From Vicia villosa (taxonomy: Eukaryota > Streptophyta > Magnoliopsida > Fabales > Fabaceae), in the NCBI RefSeq assembly GCF_029867415.1, contig NW_026705218.1, forward strand, positions 124,001 to 188,000: a stretch of DNA of 64,000 nucleotides, given 5' to 3'. Position 1 is the first letter of the stretch; every line of letters starts with the position of its first letter. The notes under the pieces are model-generated. The model was not told the DNA's origin, did no database searches, and saw only the letters and a list, made by a program, of their open reading frames with translations. The translations under genes and the position numbers were made by a program. Shown one piece after another: positions 1 through 12,267 of this stretch.

Positions 1-885
1 AGATAAATGTATAGGTTGTCAAATTCATGTAAATAGCGTAGTTTACATTTCCTGCACAATCGATGTAATAGCGTAGATTTACTTTCCGCATTTTACATTT
101 CCGCATTTTAAATTCCAGCACATATAAACTGCGTGTATGCCAAAGATAAAATTGAATCGTTAGATCACTAACTTCAAAGATAAAATATTTGAATCCAAAC
201 ACAATCACACTTGCACCTCTTAGGGTAATCCCTTTCTCATTCTTTTCAAAATCAAAATCAAATTCTATTATTTCAAACGCAAAATCGAACTTTTGTTTAT
301 ATCCGGTGAAAGGATAGATTTTTAAAGGAAATAGGATAAAGACCTTATAACTCAGGGTAGACCTCCTAATTTGCTTGCTCAAATCAAAACAAACAAATCT
401 CTCATATATCATTGTTTTTCAAAATAAAACTTTCAAAAAAAGACAATACTTTGTATATATCCAAACGAGGATCATTACGAAGTTAACGTTCTTTTTTCAA
501 AAAAACATCTTTTGAAAGATAAAAACACTTTGTATACATCCGCACAAGGATCATTACAAAGTCAATTTACAAAGGTATTTGGAACCACATACGAGCATTT
601 CAAGGCAATCGAAAAGTAATTGAAAACAAGTGAGCTAAGCAAATTAAAGAGCCCATGGATAACCATGGATACAAAGGGTGCTAACACCTTCCCTTTGTAT
701 AACCTACCCCCTTACCCAGAATTTCTTAAAGGTCTTTTTTCTGTTTCTTTTATAAGCATTTCCTTAATTGGATAAAATAAAAGGTCGGTGGCGACTCTCT
801 GATTTACAAACACAAAAGCATAAACAAAAAGAGTCAGTTCGCGTATCTCTCCGCGAGAGGTATGGCAAAAAACCGAGAGGGCGAC
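1..885 (+). mobile_element. Element F: 3' end of an Ogre-type LTR, truncated by the window edge
   Basis: This stretch is the reverse complement of the LTR start seen at 53627-54490 (E's LTR). Both share the guanine-poor segment with the 'acgctatt...tacatcgattgtg' words, the 'gtcggtggcgactctc' word and the 'gagtcagttcgc' word. It reads in plus orientation and finishes GGGCGAC, with the terminal A at 24700 beyond the inserted element A, giving a ...CGACA LTR end. What follows (24701 on) is E's coding DNA and not a PBS, so this is a 3' LTR or solo LTR of an element inserted into E. The rest of F lies left of the window. Family assignment is by similarity to E's LTR only. Confidence 0.7.
881..885. 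repeat. Target-site duplication of element A, left copy (GCGAC)
   Basis: GCGAC directly precedes TGTAACACCC of element A. The same five bases follow its other end at 24695-24699. Confidence 0.9.
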
Positions 886-1512
886 TGTAACACCCTTCTA
901 ATACCCCGCATAAATAATAAACAATAATCAGAGTAAACATGAAAAGGGCATTACAACTTCCAATTAATTAAACAATAATACTCATGTCATGCCATAAAAG
1001 AGAACGTCAACCAAATTTATTCAGATCATCATGTTTAACACAGCGGAATTATCTTTAACATCTGAATAACAAACAACCAAGTCACAGACTTAAAACATCA
1101 ACATAAAGATCCATCCAAAATAAAAAGAGTTTAACAAATAACTCTAAACGACGCCCCCTAGTGTTACACGACCAGAGCATGACACGGACCCAACTGACTC
1201 TAACGAACTACTTGACGAGCTAATCCTCACCAAGTACGAGAGCTACTCCTCAATCTAAAAAATAACAACAGTAAGGGTGAGTCTCATTCACGTTTAACTA
1301 ATGTTATAAGATATAGATAATAAAATATCATTTCACATGCCATTCACCCAATCACAGTCATGATCAGATTCAAACCACACAATCAGTAAGCAAACAACGA
1401 ATTAACACATATTATAACATTGGACAATCTTCCATTCATGTTATAATAGCAAAACAGCCTAATGAAATGCAACTACATGCATGTGGTACCAAAATCTGGG
1501 ATAACCCAACTC

Positions 1513-1607
1513 ACCGACCCACCATCGTCAAGGATACGGTAACACCCACTCACTAATTCCACACGATGGGAATTAGCTACCACTGATCCACCATCGTCAA
1601 GGACCAG
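1513..1607. other. Stem-loop cluster in A LTR
   Basis: Three inverted repeats lie close together. The first pairs ACCG (1513-1516) with CGGT (1537-1540) around a CCATCGTCAAGGA core. The second pairs CTAATTCC (1553-1560) with GGAATTAG (1569-1576) around loop ACACGATG. The third pairs CTG and TCC (1583-1589) with GGA and CAG (1601-1607) around the same CCATCGTCAA core. The other LTR carries the same set (from 7930). Element G has counterparts with changed but still paired stems (see 55967-56064). Confidence 0.55.
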
Positions 1608-1969
1608 CCACATAATGATTATGAATGCATGCATCAACCACAACATGCTCATCACCCACATAAATCGATCAATGTCATAATCATTAATAAAAACACGCAT
1701 TTCACGCCAACAATACATGTATAATAAACACCAGTTATAACCACAACATCATACAGGTAAAACATTCATTAGGGTACCTATAAACATATCCCACCACAAC
1801 CAAATAAGATCGAGTGTTAAAAATAATTCAAGCCACAACTCAAAACACCATTTGAGTATATAAATTATTTAATTATCTTCAATGTACTCGAAACGGCACC
1901 AAAATCCGGTTTACGGTTTAAAAGTTACACATTTTTAAACTTTTCAAAACGGTCTGTCGCAACAACTAA

Positions 1970-2160
1970 CAGCACGCGACGCCACACACATTCGCGGCGC
2001 GGAACGAATCGGAACAACGCCTTCGCGGCGCGGAACGAGAGGGAACTACGCCTTCGCGGCGCGGCCATATGCTCGCGGCGCGTACTGAACCCAACAAAAC
2101 TTCCTGGCCTTCTGCCAAGCAGTTCGCGGCGCCAACTCCTGGACGCGGCGCGAACTGGCG
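1970..2160. repeat. CpG-rich CGCGGCGC motif cluster, A 3' LTR
   Basis: About seven copies of a TTCGCGGCGC-like word stand in an otherwise AT-rich LTR, ending near 'gcgcgaactggcgatttc'. The other LTR has one extra copy. Element G has a homologous cluster at 56690-56830 and 62336-62480. Function unknown; a regulatory or replication-linked site is only a guess. Confidence 0.6.
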
Positions 2161-2772
2161 ATTTCCAGAACTCCGAATAGCAGAAAACAGCCTGCGATTT
2201 CGTCCCTCTTTCACCGAATCACTACCAAACCAATCTCATTCCAACCAGATTTCGCATACAGTGAAATAACACATATTATGACGCATTTATAATACATTCG
2301 ACCATCCAATTATCACCATACATGATCAACACAATTATTATAACTCAATTCTCCCAAAACCTAACATTTCTACAATCTAAGCATAACCCAATTGATCCGA
2401 ATAACACAATCAAATTCTATCATACTACCTATAATCCCATAATAGAAGATAAATGGAAGAGTCCCCCCTTACCTGAAGGTTGATTCTTCGCTCTTCCTCG
2501 GGTCGCACTTCTCCGCTCCTATTCTCTTTTCACGTTCAGACTCTTCTCTTCTCCTTAGTTCTATTCCTCTTTTCCACAATTCCTCTATTTTTCTATTTTA
2601 TGAAAATAAGCTTATCATTAGTAATGGGCTTCACCACTGACACCCCCCTTCTACTACAAGCGACGCTGGCCCATTAGCCTCATTATTTCCATTTTTCTCA
2701 GTTAACCCAAATAATTCTAATATTTAATCCAAAAGTAATTAAATTAAATAAAGAATTTTATGGGGTGTTACA

Positions 2773-2785
2773 ACTCTCCCCCACT
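2773..2785 (-). other. Polypurine tract of element A
   Basis: On the minus strand this reads AGTGGGGGAGAGT directly before the 3' LTR, the expected place and composition for the plus-strand DNA primer. A hairpin GTTTTCG-AGGA-CGAAAAC (2792-2809) separates it from the pol stop codon. Confidence 0.85.
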
Positions 2786-2814
2786 AGAAAAGTTTTCGTC
2801 CTCGAAAACATACC

Positions 2815-4767
2815 TTAGGCAAAGAGTTCCGGGTAGGAGTCCTTCATCTGGCTCTCCAATTCCCACGTAACATTTCCAATGGCTGGTCCTCCCCAAGCTA
2901 CTCTGACTAATGCTATCTCCTTGCCACGCAATTGTTTCACCTTCCGATCTTCAATCCTCATAGGCAAAGTTTCAACTGTCAGATTATCCTTTACCTGTAC
3001 ATCATCGACTTGGATCACATGAGATGGATCAGCGATGTATTTCCTCAACTGCGATACATGGAATACATCATGCAAATTCGCAAGTGTCGGTGGCAACGCA
3101 ATGCGATACGCCACTTCTCCAACCCTCTCCGTAATTTGAAACGGACCAATAAAACGCGGAGTCAACTTCCTTGACTTCAGTGCTCTACCAACACCAGTTG
3201 TAGGAGTCACCCTCAAGAACACATGATCTCCTTCTTGAAATTCAAGTGTCCTTCTTCTTTTATCATGATAACTCTTCTGCCGACTCTGAGAAGTCTTCAT
3301 CTTCTCCTGAATCATCTTAATCCTTTCTATTGTCTCCTGAACAATTTCCGGCCCAATCACAGCACCTTCGCCAGATTCGTACCAACATAAAGGCGTTCTA
3401 CACCTCCGACCATACAAAGCTTCAAACGGAGCCATACCAATACTCGAGTGAAAACTATTATTGTAAGTAAATTCGATCAAGGGTAGATAACTATCCCAAG
3501 CACCGCCTTTTTCCAACACACAAGCACGCAACAAATCTTCTAGTGATTGAATAGTTCTTTCTGTCTGTCCATCCGTCTGTGGATGATAAGCAGAACTCAA
3601 TCTCAGTTTAGTACCCAAAGCCTTCTGCAAACCTTCCCAGAATCTGGATGTAAACCTTGGATCTCTATGTGACACGATACTCGAAGGAATACCATGTAAA
3701 CTCACTATCTTCTCAATATACAATTGAGCCAGCTTCTCCATTGGGTAATCCATTCTCATTGGTATAAAGTGAGCAGACTTCGTCAACCTGTCCACAATAA
3801 CCCAAATAGCTTCACAATTCTTCACCGTCCTCGGCAAACCTGAAACAAAATCCATAGATATACTATCCCACTTCCATTCCGGAATAAATAACGGTTGCAT
3901 AGCTCCATACGGTTTCTGATGCTCAACCTTCGACTTCTGGCAAGTCAAACAAGCGTAGACAAATTCAGCTATTTCCTTTTTCATTCCAGGCCACCAAAAC
4001 AGCTTCTTTAAGTCATGATACATCTTGGTAGCACCAGGATGAATACTCAATCCGCTACGATGTCCTTCTTCAAGAATACTCTTCCTCAATTCGGCAATGT
4101 CAGGAACACAAACACGATTACCAAACCTCACTATACCATTCTCGTCGATTCTGAATTCACCTCCTTTATCTTGGTTAATCAGGGTCAACTTATCAACTAA
4201 CTCTACATCAGTCTTCTGACCTTCTCGGATTTCCTCAAGAATACCACTAGTCAGCTTCAGCATACCCAATTTAACACTGGTAGGAGTGTCTTCACATACT
4301 AAACTCAAATCTCGGAATTGTTCGATTAAATCCATTTCTCTCACCATAAGCATAGACATATGCAGGGACTTCCTACTCAATGCATCGGCAACAACATTTG
4401 CTTTACCCGGATGATAATTTAGTTCAAAATCATAATCCTTGAGAAATTCTAACCATATTCTTTGTCTCATATTTAGCTCTTTTTGGTCAAAGAGATACTT
4501 CAAACTCTTGTGATCACTAAATACTTCAAACCTTGAACCATATAGGTAATGCCTCCACAATTTCAACACAAATACCACTGCTGCTAACTCTAAGTCATGA
4601 GTCGAATAGTTTCTCTCATGCACTTTGAGTTGTCTCGACGCATAAGCGACTACCTGTTGATTCTGCATTAGTACACCTCCTAATCCCGACAACGAAGCAT
4701 CACAATAAACAACAAAAGATTCCGCCGGATTCGGCAAAATCAAGATCGGCGCACTAGTCAACCTCTT
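2815..4767 (-). pseudogene. Element A pol, C-terminal part: RNase H, integrase, chromodomain
   Basis: Open stretch of about 650 codons following an in-frame TAG (4768-4770). It begins in the RT/RNase H linker (TSAPILILP), runs through RNase H ([35 protein letters not shown]), then the integrase zinc-binding HHCC region ([11 protein letters not shown]...CLTCQKSK), the catalytic core ([22 protein letters not shown]) and the C-terminal region ([14 protein letters not shown]). It ends in a chromodomain-like segment ([16 protein letters not shown]). The second catalytic Asp of integrase is replaced: the family reads SDRDPRF, here SHRDPRF (CAT codon at 3667-3669 on the minus strand). The protein would cut and join cDNA into chromatin if intact; here it has no start and a lost catalytic residue. 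Confidence 0.88.
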
Positions 4768-4770
4768 CTA

Positions 4771-5278
4771 CAACTCCTGGAATCCTTCTTCACATTTCGA
4801 ATCCCAAACAAAAGCTTGACCCTTCCTAGTCAACTTAGTTAACGACAATGCTAACTTTGAAAAACCTTCAATGAACTTTCTATAGTAAAAGACCAAGGAA
4901 ACTACGGATTTCGGAAACTGACTTCGGAACTTCCCACTGAGACACTGCTTCTACTTTCGTTGGGTCAACGACAATGCAATCCTTAGAAATTACATGCCCA
5001 AGAAAGCTCACTTCATTTAACCAGAACTCACACTTTGACAGTTTTGCATAGAGTTTCTTTTCCTTCAATAGTTCCAATACCACTCTAAGATGATCCGCAT
5101 GCTCATCTTCATCCTTAGAATATATTAAAATATCATCAATAAATACTACTACGAACTGATCCAGATAAGGATGGAAGATCCTATTCATATACTCCATGAA
5201 AACCCCCGGTGCATTGGTTACTCCAAATGGCATCACTGTATATTCGTAATGACCATACCTCGTTCTAAATGCCGTTTT
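4771..5278 (-). pseudogene. Element A pol, middle part: reverse transcriptase C-terminal half, frameshifted
   Basis: Continues RT after a premature TAG at 5279-5281 in the same frame (KTAF...MPFGVTNAP), including the active-site motif FIDDIL and the thumb ([16 protein letters not shown]). The frame breaks just after IRSFLGL near 4880-4890. The expected [12 protein letters not shown] follows in another frame, so one or two bases were lost or gained. The shifted frame then meets a TAG at 4768-4770. These are independent lesions, so the RT is dead. Confidence 0.85.
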
Positions 5279-7177
5279 CTAAATATCGTCCGTCTTCACC
5301 CGAATCTGATGATATCCCGACCTCAAGTCAATTTTGCTGAACACACACGCCCCAACTAGTTGATCCATCAAATCATCAATCCTCGGCAAGGGATACCGAT
5401 TCTTGATAGTAACCTTGTTCAGTTGTCTGTAATCCACACACAACCTCATTGAACCTTCTTTCTTCTTCACTAGTAACACCGGTGCACCCCACGGTGAGAC
5501 ACTAGGACGAATAAATTTCTTCTCAAGTAACTCTTCCAATTGACTCTTCAACTCAGTCAATTCCGATGCCGACATACGATAAGGTGCCATCGACACAGGA
5601 CTAGTCCCAGGAATTAATTCAATAGCAAAATCCACCTCCCTCTCTGGCGGTAATTCTCTTACATCTTCTGGGAAAACTTCCGGAAATTCACATACTACCG
5701 GTAAGTCACTACTCACCGCTTTCTTTTTCACTTCCATGGACGCAATCAACATAAACACGGCAGCCCCGTCCTTCATTGCTTTATCCACTTGTCTAGCCGT
5801 CAACTCTAAGTCCTCAACACTGACATCTTCAGGAAAAATAACCGTTTTCGTGAAACAGTTGATATGAACCCGGTTAAATTGCAGCCAATTCATGCCCAGG
5901 ATAACATCCAGTTGTTCCAACGGAAGGCACACTAAGTCCATTCCGAATTCTCTACCAAAAATATCAATTGGACAGTTCAAACAAGCAAACGAAGTAGTCA
6001 CTGAACCCGACGCAGGAGTGTCAATGATCATACTTCCATTAATCTCAGATATTTCCAAATTCAGTCGTTTAGCACAATCCAATGAAATAAACGAGTGAGT
6101 TGCTCCAGTATCTATTATTGCAATTAAAGGAGTGCCATGGATAAAACATGTACCTTTAATCAACCGATCCTCTGGAGTAGTCTCCGAACCAGATAAGGCG
6201 AACACCTTACCACCAGCTTGATTCTTCTTCGGCTTAGGACACTTAGGACTAATATGACCTTCTTCCCCGCAGTTGAAACAAGTTACAGTGTTCCCTTTGC
6301 ACTCAATAGCAATGTGACATGCCTTTCCACATCTATAGCACTTCTTTTCCTCACTTTTGCACTCGTGAATGCGATGTCCAGGTTCTCCACACTTGAAGCA
6401 CTTAATAGGGGCACTAGAGTCTCCCCCACTAGGCTTCTTCCAGCCTCCAGCTTTCTGGTTACCCTTACCATATGGCTTACCACGATCCATATGCTTTTTC
6501 CCTTTCCTGTCGACTAACTCGCGAGAGTGTGACGACTTCAGTTTAATATTGTCCTCTTCAAAGATTCGGCTGCAGTCAACCAAATCGACAAACCTGCGAA
6601 TCCTCTGGTATATGATACCCTGTTTAATCTCATCACGGAGACCATTCTCAAATTTAACACACTTCGAGAACTCGCTAGCTTCATCATTGTTGTAGTGGAT
6701 ATAATACTTTGCCAGTTCAACAAACTTGGACGCATACTCCGGCACGGTCATGTTGCCTTGTGTCAGCTCCAAAAATTCAATCTCTTTCCTGCCTCTAACA
6801 TCCTCAGGAAAGTACCTCCGCAAGAATTCTCTCTTGAACACAGCCCAAGTGATTGCAATACCTGCAGCTTGCAGTTCGTCCCTACTGGCCATCCACCAAT
6901 CATCAGCTTCCTCAGACAGCATGTGAGTCCCATATCTCACCTTCAGATTTTCGTCACAATCAATCACCCGGAAGATCCTTTCAATTTCCTTCAGCCACTT
7001 CTGGGCGCCTTCGGGGTCGTGAGTGCCTTTGAACAACGGAGGGTTGTTCCTCTGAAAACTGTTCAGCTGCCTGTCAGCACCAATTCCAGCTCCATTGGCA
7101 TTCCCTCCCAACACACCAGCAATCATACCGAGAGCCTCAGCAATCGCGTCGTCGTTCCTTCCTCCTCTTCCGGCCAT
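5279..7177 (-). pseudogene. Element A gag, protease and N-terminal reverse transcriptase
   Basis: ATG at 7177 (MAGRGG) opens Gag; codons upstream of it lack an ATG. The capsid-like retrotrans_gag region (about residues 50-200: [30 protein letters not shown]) is followed by three CX2CX4HX4C zinc knuckles ([42 protein letters not shown]). Then come an aspartic protease with [11 protein letters not shown] and the start of RT (VPPYRM-type fingers; [35 protein letters not shown]). The frame is closed by a TAG at 5279-5281 within RT, where the family reads on into KTAF. Gag and protease look otherwise intact. One fused frame is normal for chromoviruses. Confidence 0.88.
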
Positions 7178-7297
7178 TGTTCTGCTAAATGTCAAATAAT
7201 ATTTATTAGAACAAGAAGTATCGACAGTGTCAATCTTACACTAATCGCATACGAGGGGTCAACCGACACTAAGACTCTGACTCAAACGATCGACTAT

Positions 7298-7309
7298 GCT
7301 CTGATACCA
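7298..7309 (-). other. Primer-binding site of element A (initiator tRNA-Met)
   Basis: Minus-strand TGGTATCAGAGC, complementary to the 3' end of initiator tRNA-Met, four bases from the 5' LTR. It primes minus-strand cDNA. Confidence 0.93.
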
Positions 7310-8397
7310 CTATTGTAACACCCTTCTAATACCCCGCATAAATAATAAACAATAATCAGAGTAAACATGAAAAGGGCATTACAACTTCCAATTAATTAAA
7401 CAATAATACTCATGTCATGCCATAAAAGAGAACGTCAACCAAATTTATTCAGATCATCATGTTTAACACAGCGGAATTATCTTTAACATCTGAATAACAA
7501 ACAGCCAAGTCACAGACTTAAAACATCAACATAAAGATCCATCCAAAATAAAAAGAGTTTAACAAATAACTCTAAACGACGCCCCCAGTGTTACACGACC
7601 AGAGCATGACACGGACCCAACTGACTCTAACGAACTACTTGACGAGCTAATCCTCACCAAGTACGAGAGCTACTCCTCAATCTGAAAAATAACAACAGTA
7701 AGGGTGAGTCTCATTCACATTTAACTAATGTTATAAGATATAGATAATAAAATATCATTTCACATGCCATTCACCCAATCACAGTCATGATCAGATTCAA
7801 ACCATACAATCAGTAAGCAAACAACGAATTAACACATATTATAACATTGGACAATCTTCCATTCATGTTATAATAGCAAAACAGCCTAATGAAATGCAAC
7901 TACATGCATGTGGTACCAAAATCTGGGATAACCCAACTCACCGACCCACCATCGTCAAGGATACGGTAACACCCACTCACTAATTCCACACAATGGGAAT
8001 TAGCTACCACTGATCCACCATCGTCAAGGACCAGCCACATAATGATTATGAATGCATGCATCAACCACAACATGCTCATCACCCACATAAATCGATCAAT
8101 GTCATAATCATTAATAAAAACACGCATTTCACGCCAACAATACATGTATAATAAACACCAGTTATAACCACAACATCATACAGGTAAAACATTCATTAGG
8201 GTACCTATAAACATATCCCACCACAACCAAAAAAAGATCGAGTGTTAAAAATAATTCAAGCCACAACTCAAAACACCATTTGAGTATATAAATTATTTAA
8301 TTATCTTCACTGTACTCGAAACGGCACCAAAATCCGGTTTACGGTTTAAAAGTTACACATTTTTAAACTTTTCAAAACGGTTTGTCGCAACAACTAA

Positions 8398-8610
8398 CAG
8401 CACGCGGCGCCACACACATTCGCGGCGCGGAACGAATCGGAACAACGCCTTCGCGGCGCAAACAAGGTTTCGCGGCGCGGAATGAGAAGGAACTACGCCT
8501 TCGCGGCGCGGCCATATGCTCGCGGCGCGTACTGAACCCAACAAAACTTCCTAGCCTTCGGCCAAGCAGTTCGCGGCGCCAACTCCTGGACGCGGCGCGA
8601 ACTGGCGATT
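8398..8610. repeat. CpG-rich CGCGGCGC motif cluster, A 5' LTR
   Basis: Same cluster as at 1970-2160 with one additional unit (AAACAAGGTTTCGCGGCGC, ending near 8478). G's LTR has a similar CCAAGGTTCGCGGCGCG, so the extra unit is probably ancestral and was lost from the other A LTR. Confidence 0.6.
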
Positions 8611-8768
8611 TCCAGAACTCCGAATAGCAGAAAACAGCCTGCGATTTCGTCCCTCTTTCACCGAATCACTACCAAACCAATCTCATTCCAACCAGATTTC
8701 GCATACAGTGAAATAACACATATTATAACGCATTTATAATACATTCGACCATCCAATTATCACCATAC

Positions 8769-8773
8769 ATGAT
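8769..8773. repeat. Target-site duplication of element B, left copy (ATGAT)
   Basis: ATGAT before TGTTGCACCCC; repeated at 24245-24249 after ...GCGACA. The uninterrupted sequence is visible in A's other LTR at about 2319-2335 (catacatgatcaacac). Confidence 0.95.
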
Positions 8774-11181
8774 TGTTGCACCCCAAAATTTGCCCATCTA
8801 TTTATTCCTAACTGGCTTAGACTTCTCATTTCATCTGCATACCTCCATTAGGTCATCCGGCACATCATGCATTCATTAGGTCAATAACTTAGCATTGGGA
8901 TCAAGGGTCTTGAAGAGTATGGTTTCTCTGTCGCTTTGGGGCTCTAATCTTAATTTAAGATTGTCTTGACTGGTTCCTTCATCAATCAAGATTTGTGATA
9001 CTGAGGTTTTGATTCATTGGTTGTTGTGAGATTATCCTTCATCAAGTCACAAGGTCATCATTCTTCAAAATCTACTAAGGGCTGGAATCAGAGTTTATTC
9101 CTCTGTATGTCACAAGGAAATAAAGATTCCTATTCATCACACTTGAACGTGGTAACAGTTCATCTACTGAAGCGCATTAGGTTTATGGATTCATTTTGAT
9201 CACTGTCTCATTGATTTATAGCCTGTGATATGAGTTACCTGAGAAGCATATCATCTGGGATGTTTGAGTTTGCTGAAGTTCAGCTAAGAAGTAATTGGCT
9301 TGTATATCAAAATCTCTTCAATGATTCCTCAATGCATTATTGTGGTGGTGGTTTGAAATACAAACAAAAGGGCATAGAGAATTGACTTGTTCATTCATTT
9401 GGATCAATACAATTTGTGGTTCTCATAAGTACTTGTTACTTCAATGGAAGTTTGAAGGTGAAGATTTAATAAGTGGACCAAGTTTTATTTGAATTTGCAA
9501 GTGGATCTTTCAAGGCATTATTGTGGTGGATTGGATTATGTCCGTTGAAACTTAAAATTGATTGAAATTCAAACATAATGGGAATAAAGCCACGGTTCTC
9601 AAATGTTTGTGTGTAACTTCTCAAGAGCTAACAGCAAGGTATGCTAGTGCAAATTTTGAAAGAGAATTGCAGTGAATATTGGGAATATATCGTTACGTTC
9701 AAAAGGACTACAATGATATAAGAAAAAACGTCCATCCCATTTACAACAAGTTTCATCTCAAAGTTTACATTCTGAAAAATAAAAATAAAAAAAACCACAT
9801 GAACATGAGTCTATCCTTCATCTTGAAGTCCCTGTTGCTTCTGCCCGATCGGTTTTCTACCTGTGAGTGGCATGCATTTTGTCCCAGTTCAGATGAAGGC
9901 TGAACCTGCACAAAAAGAAAAGAACCGCCTGCACTTCACATAAAAAACCACTGCTGCATTAGTAAACCAGAAAAAACGGTTCACATCGGAGGGAGTCATA
10001 ACAGTTCAGCTTGCCACTCGAAACTCGCATCAAAACCAGAGCTGCCTACATGATTCAGAAGAAAATATTTCAAATTCAGAAAAAGAAACCAGATTCAATC
10101 AAAGAGAATCAATGCAAAAAGGCAAAACAGAAACCGGTTCGAACCAAAACATGCTGCGGCAACGCAAAGAAAATAGGTCCCTGCACCATAACTCAGTTCA
10201 TACACTAATCCATGGTTCAGTTCCAAACACACAGACCCTAACTGTTTTTTTATATAACTGACTAACAGTTTTACCGAACTTGTCCAACTTTTTCTAACCT
10301 TTTTCATTGTAAGAATAACTCAGCCCTTCTCACTATTTCCCAACTATCATTACCAACTAAACATAACTGCCTCATAACTAACTCCCTATCAACCATCATA
10401 ACAAACTCTAACAGAAAATTAACCACCAAACAAAATCAGTTACAACCTTCCTAACAGAAAACTAACAGAGATTCAACAGAAAAACCAGAGATGGAAACTA
10501 ACCTTCATAGCTATAAAGTCAGAACCAAGATTCATTCTTCAAGCTCTCTGGACTTCACATTCAGAACTTCATCCACCATTTTCACCATCCACAATTCACC
10601 TTCTTCTTCACGACACCAATTCTTCGCCATCTTGATCATTCACAAAAATTCAGAACCTTCAATCTCGATCTTTCTCTTCACTGTAACTTTAACTCTCTGC
10701 ACTCTTCAACACTCCTCTTCAATCAATATCTTCACTACCAAAAATCACCACAAAATCACCATAACCAAATCTTCAGCGTCCAACCTTGAATCAACTCTGC
10801 AAATCAAACTAAACCTCCAATCTTCACTCATCAAGAGTCTGCAAACAAAAGAAATCAAACAAAGAATCTTCATCGCACCAATCATCATCAAGATTCACTA
10901 TCAATAACGAACATCATCAAGAGTGCAGCAATGTTCACGCCTCAAGGAGCAAGAAAAAGTGAAGAAACGGAATCGAAGCTTACCGGTTCATGAGGTCTTT
11001 CTGAAGTTCTTAACACCGCGATCAAAATTGAAAGAGCCGATGGATCGTACGTCCGAATTGAGAGTAGAGAAAGCAAATCGAAACTGAAAGAAGAGTTAAT
11101 GCCGAGTCATTTCTGGCTCACGATGGCGTGAGGTGCCGCTTCGACGGAGAAAGAGCAGGATCCGCCGCGTCGTCGACGCCT

Positions 11182-11190
11182 TATAAAATC
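11182..11190 (+). promoter_or_regulatory. Possible TATA box in B 5' LTR
   Basis: TATAAAATC stands in a locally GC-rich stretch of an AT-rich LTR. The copy in the 3' LTR is at 22262-22270. A rival TATATAA lies at 10250. The choice is inference. Confidence 0.35.
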
Positions 11191-12267
11191 GGAGACGAGA
11201 GAATAGCTGAGGGACGAACAAGAGAGACAAGCGAAGTGTGTGAGGCGGAGACGGAGGTGATCATGTGGCAGCGCCGTCGAAGTTTCATCGGAGAAGGGAG
11301 AGATGCGGCCGTTGCATTTTGTGAAGGAGAAGGAGCTCAAAGAATTGGGAGCGTCACAACTCAAGTAAACCTAATTCTCTTTTCTTTTTATTATTTTTTT
11401 GCTTAATCATAATTTAATAGTATTAGTTGATGCTAATTGAGGTTAGAATGAGTATTAATAGTAGTTAGTCTAATGTCAACTAGAATATTAAGGAAAATCT
11501 GGTAGATTAGTGGACCATTAACCTGAATCAATAATCTGAACAAAGACTTGGATTGGGCCTGTATCGAATTGCATTATACACCCCCTATGGCCCATCACAC
11601 CCTAGTCAAAAATCTGAAACAAATGAACAACAAAAAAACTCTGCTTGGGTCTGTTCCTTTGGGCTCAGCGCCTCATTGCTTCCAGCACCATCATTCTGAT
11701 TTCCCACCTCCCTGTTTCACTTAATTGATAGATTTTAAGTTTTACTTACTTCATTTTACTATACTTTTTAGATAACAAAAAGCATATAAAAATCATGATT
11801 TTCTCATTAGATTTTTAGGTAATAACAACATTTAGAATCATAATTTTTGTTTGACTTTTAGGTATTAAAAATGACATAGAAAACAATAAAATTGTTAGTT
11901 TTAGGATTAATAGATTTTTTTAACATAGTTAAGCCTGAATTAGATTTCCCTTATTAACAAAAAACTCATAAAAATAGTAGTATTTTTAGGTTGATTTAGT
12001 ATTGACTTTTGAATCACTTCTTTTATTCTTTTGTATCATTTACATATTGACTTTTGTGTAATTTTTGTGTGACTTTGTTACTTGTTCTTGGCCATATTTT
12101 TGGCCTATTTTGTTAATACCATTAGTATGTTAACATTAGACTTAGACTAGAATGACAATTAGATTAGAGGATAGGTTAGTTCCCCTTGTTCATTCTTTTT
12201 CTTTTCAATTTTAAAAAAACTTAATAAAATACTGACAAAGATCATACTGTCACACTTCTGATATATG

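Larger units (their letters stand above)
886..2772 (-). repeat. Element A 3' LTR (1887 bp)
   Basis: TG...CA-bounded repeat matching 7314-8773 plus 24250-24694 nearly base for base. It lies at the left because the element reads on the minus strand. It lacks a 19-bp CpG-rich unit present in the other copy (after 8459). Inside are the CGCGGCGC motif cluster (1970-2160) and three stem-loops (1513-1607). Confidence 0.93.
7314..8773 (-). repeat. Element A 5' LTR, first segment
   Basis: Matches 886 onward from TGTAACACCC until the ATGAT at 8769-8773, where element B begins. The repeat resumes at 24250. It carries the extra 19-bp CGCGGCGC unit missing from the other LTR. Confidence 0.92.

Noticed and set aside
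1..885. Possibility that this is E's own 3' LTR
   Set aside because: It reads opposite to E's 5' LTR at 53627 onward, and it joins E's coding DNA at 24701 in mid-pol, so it belongs to another insertion (F).
6695..7318. 207-codon plus-strand frame
   Set aside because: Antisense shadow of A's gag on the minus strand.
10491..10907. 138-codon open frame in B's LTR (also 21571-21987)
   Set aside because: Low-complexity Ser/Thr/Ile run in CT-rich DNA inside an LTR; no family resemblance.
11107..11406. Overlapping open frames on both strands in B's LTR (also 22187-22486)
   Set aside because: A locally GC-rich stretch makes both strands open; no domain seen.
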